DNA from: Heliocidaris erythrogramma
Lineage: Eukaryota; Echinodermata; Echinoidea; Camarodonta; Echinometridae
Direction of reading: 5' to 3'
Assembly (NCBI GenBank): GCA_025617745.1
Contig: CM046868.1
Location: forward strand, 21,753,608-21,817,607
DNA length: 64,000 bases
In this document: positions 53,801 through 59,800 of the stretch, one piece after another
How positions within the stretch are numbered: the first letter of the stretch is position 1
How the letters are laid out: the number at the start of each line of letters is the position of its first letter
Made by a program: the position numbers and the translations under genes
Notes under the pieces: generated by a model
Seen by the model: the letters and a program-made list of their open reading frames with translations, nothing else
Told to the model about the DNA's origin: nothing
Database searches by the model: none

Positions 53801-56800
53801 TTGTGGTGGAAATCTTCCATTTCCCTGTAATTTCCATGACTTCCTCTGTGCACGCCTCCTTGCAATTGTTGAGTCTTTATCTATCTTAACCCAGGCATCG
53901 ATGATCTTGTCTGATAATAATTGCTCTCTGTCTCACCCCCTCGCCTGATCCAAATGCCTGGGCTTGAGGTGGTTCATGGAATACTGAACTTTAACTAGAT
54001 TTGAACTTGTCTTCTTTTGGAGATTGTCATTTTTGTGTGCGAAAACTTGAAGAAATTGATATAAAATGTATAAGTATTATGTAAAAAAAATTATAAAAAT
54101 TATACAGATATACATATCGTTTTTATTTTCTTTATTTGGTCTTTGATGTCAGATCTAATAATGCTTCAAAAAGCCCTCATTAATATTTGCCAGGTATCAA
54201 GTGGTTAATTAAGAACAAAAATGTTGCAGATGGGTTGGTGTTGATAATCATCTCAATTTCATTTCAAATCAAGGCTGCCTTTGCACTATGTCATACATCA
54301 ATAAAAGTCTTTGAATGTAATTTAAAGATCTAGAGATGGATTGATTGATTCCTAAATGATAAAGAGGCCTGTTTGGATGACAAAAAATTCTCTCTAGATA
54401 GATAGAGTTCTTACAAGAAAACTCACGTCTCAAAGAGTAATATTAATGATAATAATGGTGCCGTCTTGTATAGTGCTCAGGTCCGTCACGTCGTGACGCT
54501 CATGGTGACTTTCATCTTTAAGAAAATCAGATTTAATTTCTTGGTACTGCAAAATTTCAATATGGCACGAAAAAGAGACATGATAACGAAGCTTTTCGAC
54601 CTGCACTCATCAGGTTATCACGCAGGTATATAACAAATTACTTGAAATCAACTATATTATACTCGGTGAACCCGGACGTAACCTAGACGCCGTAATTTCA
54701 GAACAATCGCAAAGCGTGGACGAACTCCATGATAATGATGTCATTTTATAAAATCAGATTTGTTGTATTGGTCCCCAACAAGGAGGAAAAATAGTATGAA
54801 TTACTGAAGATTCCCCATTTAGATCATACTAAGGAAAGGTGAAATCATGATATGACATGCAGGATAGGAATTAACCATAGACATAGGCCCATCGGATTCG
54901 TGAACTAGAATAGAAAAAAAATAGAAGAATACCTCATTTAGAGAGAGAGAGAGAAACAGAGAATGATAATGATGTCATTTTATAAACAAATGAGTTGTGT
55001 GGTTATTTTGAGCCAGATTTGTAATTTTCCTGTAGGAAATCACCATTCTGAGCTCATCAAAATGGCCCCAGACATTGAGGGATAGGTTGCGGACTAGATG
55101 AAGAGTCATGTGACTAGAAAGACAGAGCAGGAAGGTGATGAAATGACTGACGGACATCCATCAGCGTTCTTATGACAATTGATGAACATCAGTGGCTGAC
55201 ATACTTCTTAATCATGCTACTTTGAAAATAAAACTAGATTCGTAAAGAAACATTAAATGCAGATTAAAATATCTGTGGGGTTATTCCTTTAAATGGTGCA
55301 CATACATGTACCGGTATATACTTCAACATCTGAGGGTATGTTTGTAAGCAAGAACCTCCATTTTGTGATGATAGTAAAAATTATACTTGCATATCCACTA
55401 TTCAGCCAGAAAATATGCCCCAGCTACATAACTGCTGTGAATTTCTTGGTAATGAATTTCATACTGTATAAGCTGATATTTTCGCGTACAGATATTTTCG
55501 TGAATGGCGACCTCTGCCACATATTCGCGTGTTGTTAAATTCGCGTTCACCACCACACAACAGATCTAGGGAAAGACATGAAGGGATAAATAACCTAAAC
55601 AGAGTTGATATTCCCCATCTGAAAGTGGAAAAAGCGAATACATTTACACATTGCGGGAATTGGAATGGGGCAAAAAAAATCTCAGCAAGCTATTGTTAGG
55701 GCTAGATAGCTAGGCATGCTAGGGGATCGCGAAGCGACAACGCATGGTTTGTACTACTAATAGTACAGCACTGTATTGTTCGCCTTGTAAAAATGTGCTC
55801 TCGTAATGTTGCATGTTCCTATGAGAATATTTTTGCGTGTTGTTAAATTCGCGGGTGATCTTTCATTCGCGAAATTCGTGAAAATAAAACCCTCGTGAAA
55901 ATAACAGCTTATAGAGTACATATAAATTCCAGCCATTAAATAGGCTTACATACGACAGATGATAATATAGTAATTTCCAAAATATATATTTGTAACAAGA
56001 TGTTTAATTTACAATGGAGATATCAAATGTATTGATAACTAAAATTTATTTTCATAACAAGACTTTCACATGACCATGGAAATTCTCATGCCAAAGAGGC
56101 ATATGACCGGGAACTTTGTCAAGTGAAAGTAGATTTGAATCTCTGTTGATTTTTTGAAATTCTCTGTTAGGGGTTTCCTAAAGATGCATGTCAGAAGTCA
56201 TCACAGAAACATTACCAACCCCGTAGGCATGGAGAGTATGAGTCATCGGCTCCCTGTGGTGATTAATACCATAGTACTTCCAGAAACTTTTGGTAGAGTA
56301 GAGGGAGTAACCACAGGTGGGCGTTGAACCGCTGACCTGTGAGAATAAGGTCCCTGTGTAGGTGAAGATTTGGCGAATCCTCTGAGTCACAGCGTTGATT
56401 TAGATACCAGGGGTGGTGAGGAGTTGATGACATTGACATTGATTTCAGGGTGGTTTCCTCATCTGCATCCAAAATTTTTCTTTTTTCTTTGTTGTTGTTG
56501 TTGTTGTTGTTATTGTTGTTGTTGTTTTTTTTTTTGGGGGGGGGGTTTAGTCGTTTATTTTGGAGCAGACATCATACTCTTGTGTTCTGGTTACATGTAA
56601 TGAGATTTGCAATGGTGATACTAGGGTTGAATCGACATTCTGGTGAAGTTTGCAGAGACTATCGGTAATGATAGAATAGAGTGGAAAAAACCCACAGGTG
56701 GGCATTGAACCGCTGACCTGTGAGAATAAGGTCCCTGTGTAGGTGAAGGTTTGGGGAATCCTCTTCTGAGTCACAATGCTGATTTAGATACCAGGGGTGA

Positions 56801-59800
56801 ATCAACTTCCTGGTGAGGAGTTGATGACATTGACATTGATATTGGGGTGGGTTCCCTCACATAAAGGCTAGTTTACAGCACAGGCTGTAGATACGTAAGG
56901 TCAGGACTGTAACTGTCTGGACTGTGACTGTGACTGTGACATTAGCCTTCAGACGTGGATACAGTTTATCTTTTCAAATTTGAAATACTAAAAAGAAGAC
57001 AGAGTTTATCAATTTTAATGAAACATGATTAGTTGGTTGAAAGTTCAGAGAATGCTCTTACTGACCCAGTTACATGCTGTCCTTTCCATTTTGTATGCAT
57101 CTGATATTGAAACCTAGTACTGTTACCTCTTATGGTGATGTGTCTTCTTACAGGCTAAACTGATCATAAAACAATGGTGAAATTTCTTGGAAGTGCATGG
57201 TTTGAATTTCCTAAAAAGGAAACCATTTATAAAACAGTTGATATGGTATCCTCCTGGAGTCAAGTTTCTTAATGTTCATGGTTTCCTGTGGGCAGAAGTT
57301 TGTGGTGGGGGTATTGCCAATTTGAAGATTTTAAATGTCGGTAACATGGGATTGTGCTACCTCTAAATGCTTGTTAAAGGGATACGCAAACCGCAGATTG
57401 TGGACGTTTTTATGCCGCGAGAGGCAGCGTGATCGTTACCTGATCATGCCGTTGCTTCGCAGAGCGCACACTTCGGCCAGATTGGTGGCCGCACAACATG
57501 CATGCTCTGCCTGAGCTCGAGCTCTCGTACGAGATTCGGTCGGCTTCGTGCAGTCGAAATGTAATCCCACTTAGTCCAACGGACGCGTTCGAGTGAACGG
57601 GGCTTACGCAATCCTGACTTTCCCACGGCCGCCCGGTTGCGTATCATGTTAATGCCTGTTAAGGCTATATTATTTATGCAGTTTTCATGCAGTTGAATTT
57701 GCTGGATCATAATTTGCATCATTTACCATCTTCAAGAAACCTTGAAATGTGAGATGATACACACTTTATCACAAAATTGCTTCTATACCCTCCTATTTCC
57801 CGCGTTCTACCTTTAATGGACCTATACCCTCACTTGGCAAGTCCAGATTTTTGCAGAAACTGTGGAAGATAAAAGATACATAGGAATACTCCATCACCCA
57901 AATTTTGAGTTTGTTCTAACTTGGCATTTCCCTGGTTATACCACGAACCCACCCTCACTCAGTAAGTCCAAAGTTATGCAGAAACATGTTGACCTGCCCT
58001 GTATCTTGTGATGGTTAGCTAGAAATTACTTGCATGTGTTTGAAGAACTACATTTCAAACACTTCATCACCCAGATTCTGAAACTAGTTCTACCCTAATA
58101 GTTCTACCCTAGCATCCCCCTGGTTCTACCACGACCTATATGCAGAAACCTGTTGACCTGCCCTGTATCTGGTGGCAGTTAGCTGGAAATTACTTGCATC
58201 TGTTTGAAGAACCAAATCTTCATCTTGACAGATTAGCTTTACCTGTGTACCTGAAGGAGCAAAATCTTTTCCCCTACAGACAACAGCTGAATTAGAACTT
58301 GACCTTGAACGAGAGGGGGGGGGGGGGGGGGGGGGGGGGCTGGAGAGATTGTAGCCAGTATTTCTTCACTTCGCATATTTTAAGTACATCTCCACCCACA
58401 ATTCTTGAGGATTTGTTATGTTCATATTTCACAAATTTTGGAGATGTGTCCCAACTATGCAGTTATTTTATCACGTGGATAGGTCCAAATTAAGAGCTTG
58501 CCAAGTGGTCAAGTGTCGCTCTTTGCAGAAATACCTCATAATCATGCAGTACTGCCATCCCACACGGCGATTAATATGAAGGAGATCTTTTTAATTGATA
58601 TGTCTGCTTCCTATTATAAGGATATCACTTTAGAGGTATTAATGATTTAATATCGTGAATTCTCTCTCTTTTGCTGCCTGACTATGTTTATAAATTAGGA
58701 AGTTCTTAAACTCTGGTGTAATGTGGATGCATAATGAAAATACATACATGTACATGTACATATCACCTGAATACTTCTGTGAACAAGGAATGCTTAGAAA
58801 TAGAAAAGATAGGAATAGCATAATTTTCAAAGTATTTTTCATCAACATTTTTTTGTTTTTGAATTATGAAATATTATTCATTGTACCCTAAAAATCACTA
58901 ATTAAATTATAAACACGCTGGGTTATTGGTGATATTTTTTTGTTTGTTTTTATCTCTCTGAATAACCGGGGTTTTTTTTTCCATTGGACTTGGCTTCATA
59001 TAAGGCACTGCCTTCCTGCTAAGTTCCTAATACTTCCATACTGTTTATGTTCACTGCATTTATTTTGTATTCTCATGAATAATTGTATTGTTTCTCCTCA
59101 TTTGATTGTATTTTATTGTTTTGTATACGCTGTATAATTGTATTTGCTGTTGTTTTTATGAAGTATTGAATAAAATGAATTGAATTGAATAAAATATCTT
59201 CTTTAAAAAAAATCTGGCTAATAAGTTCTATACTTGCAAGAGATGACAAATAAAGTGACAAATGTTATGATAAACTGACAGCCTTCGGGATAAAGACCTT
59301 GACTTGAAAAAATTATATGATTTATATAAGTTGTAGGATCTACTAGAAAATGTTTAGATAAGATCACAGACCTACCTGCTGCCAGGTACAATGTTTGATC
59401 AGTAATAGGATCTACCAGCAATATATCCCAACAGGATTGTGTAAAGCAATTAAAAAGTATTCCGTCTATCCTATATTCGTAGAAGAGAGTATCATTTGCT
59501 TTTTTAACGTTTATGGTGCCACCATGTTTACAAATAAGAGTATCACAACTAAGATTTCCTGAGATTGTTTTTAATCATGTAAATTACTTGTAATTATTGT
59601 GATTTCTGTTGATTTCCTAATAAAAACACAAATTAAAAAAAAAAAAGATTTCCTGAGACAAGTTTTGAAGGATGTTTTTCAGTGTTCCGTGACTGATATC
59701 ACAGTTTATGATACAAGGGCCCATTTTTAGTTGTAATAAGAAAGAGAAGCTCTTCTTCGTCCAAGAATATAACATACAAATTTAAATAATGTTAATATTT

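Noticed and set aside
56370-56668. Leucine/cysteine-rich ORFs
   Set aside because: They derive from (GTT)n, T and G runs.
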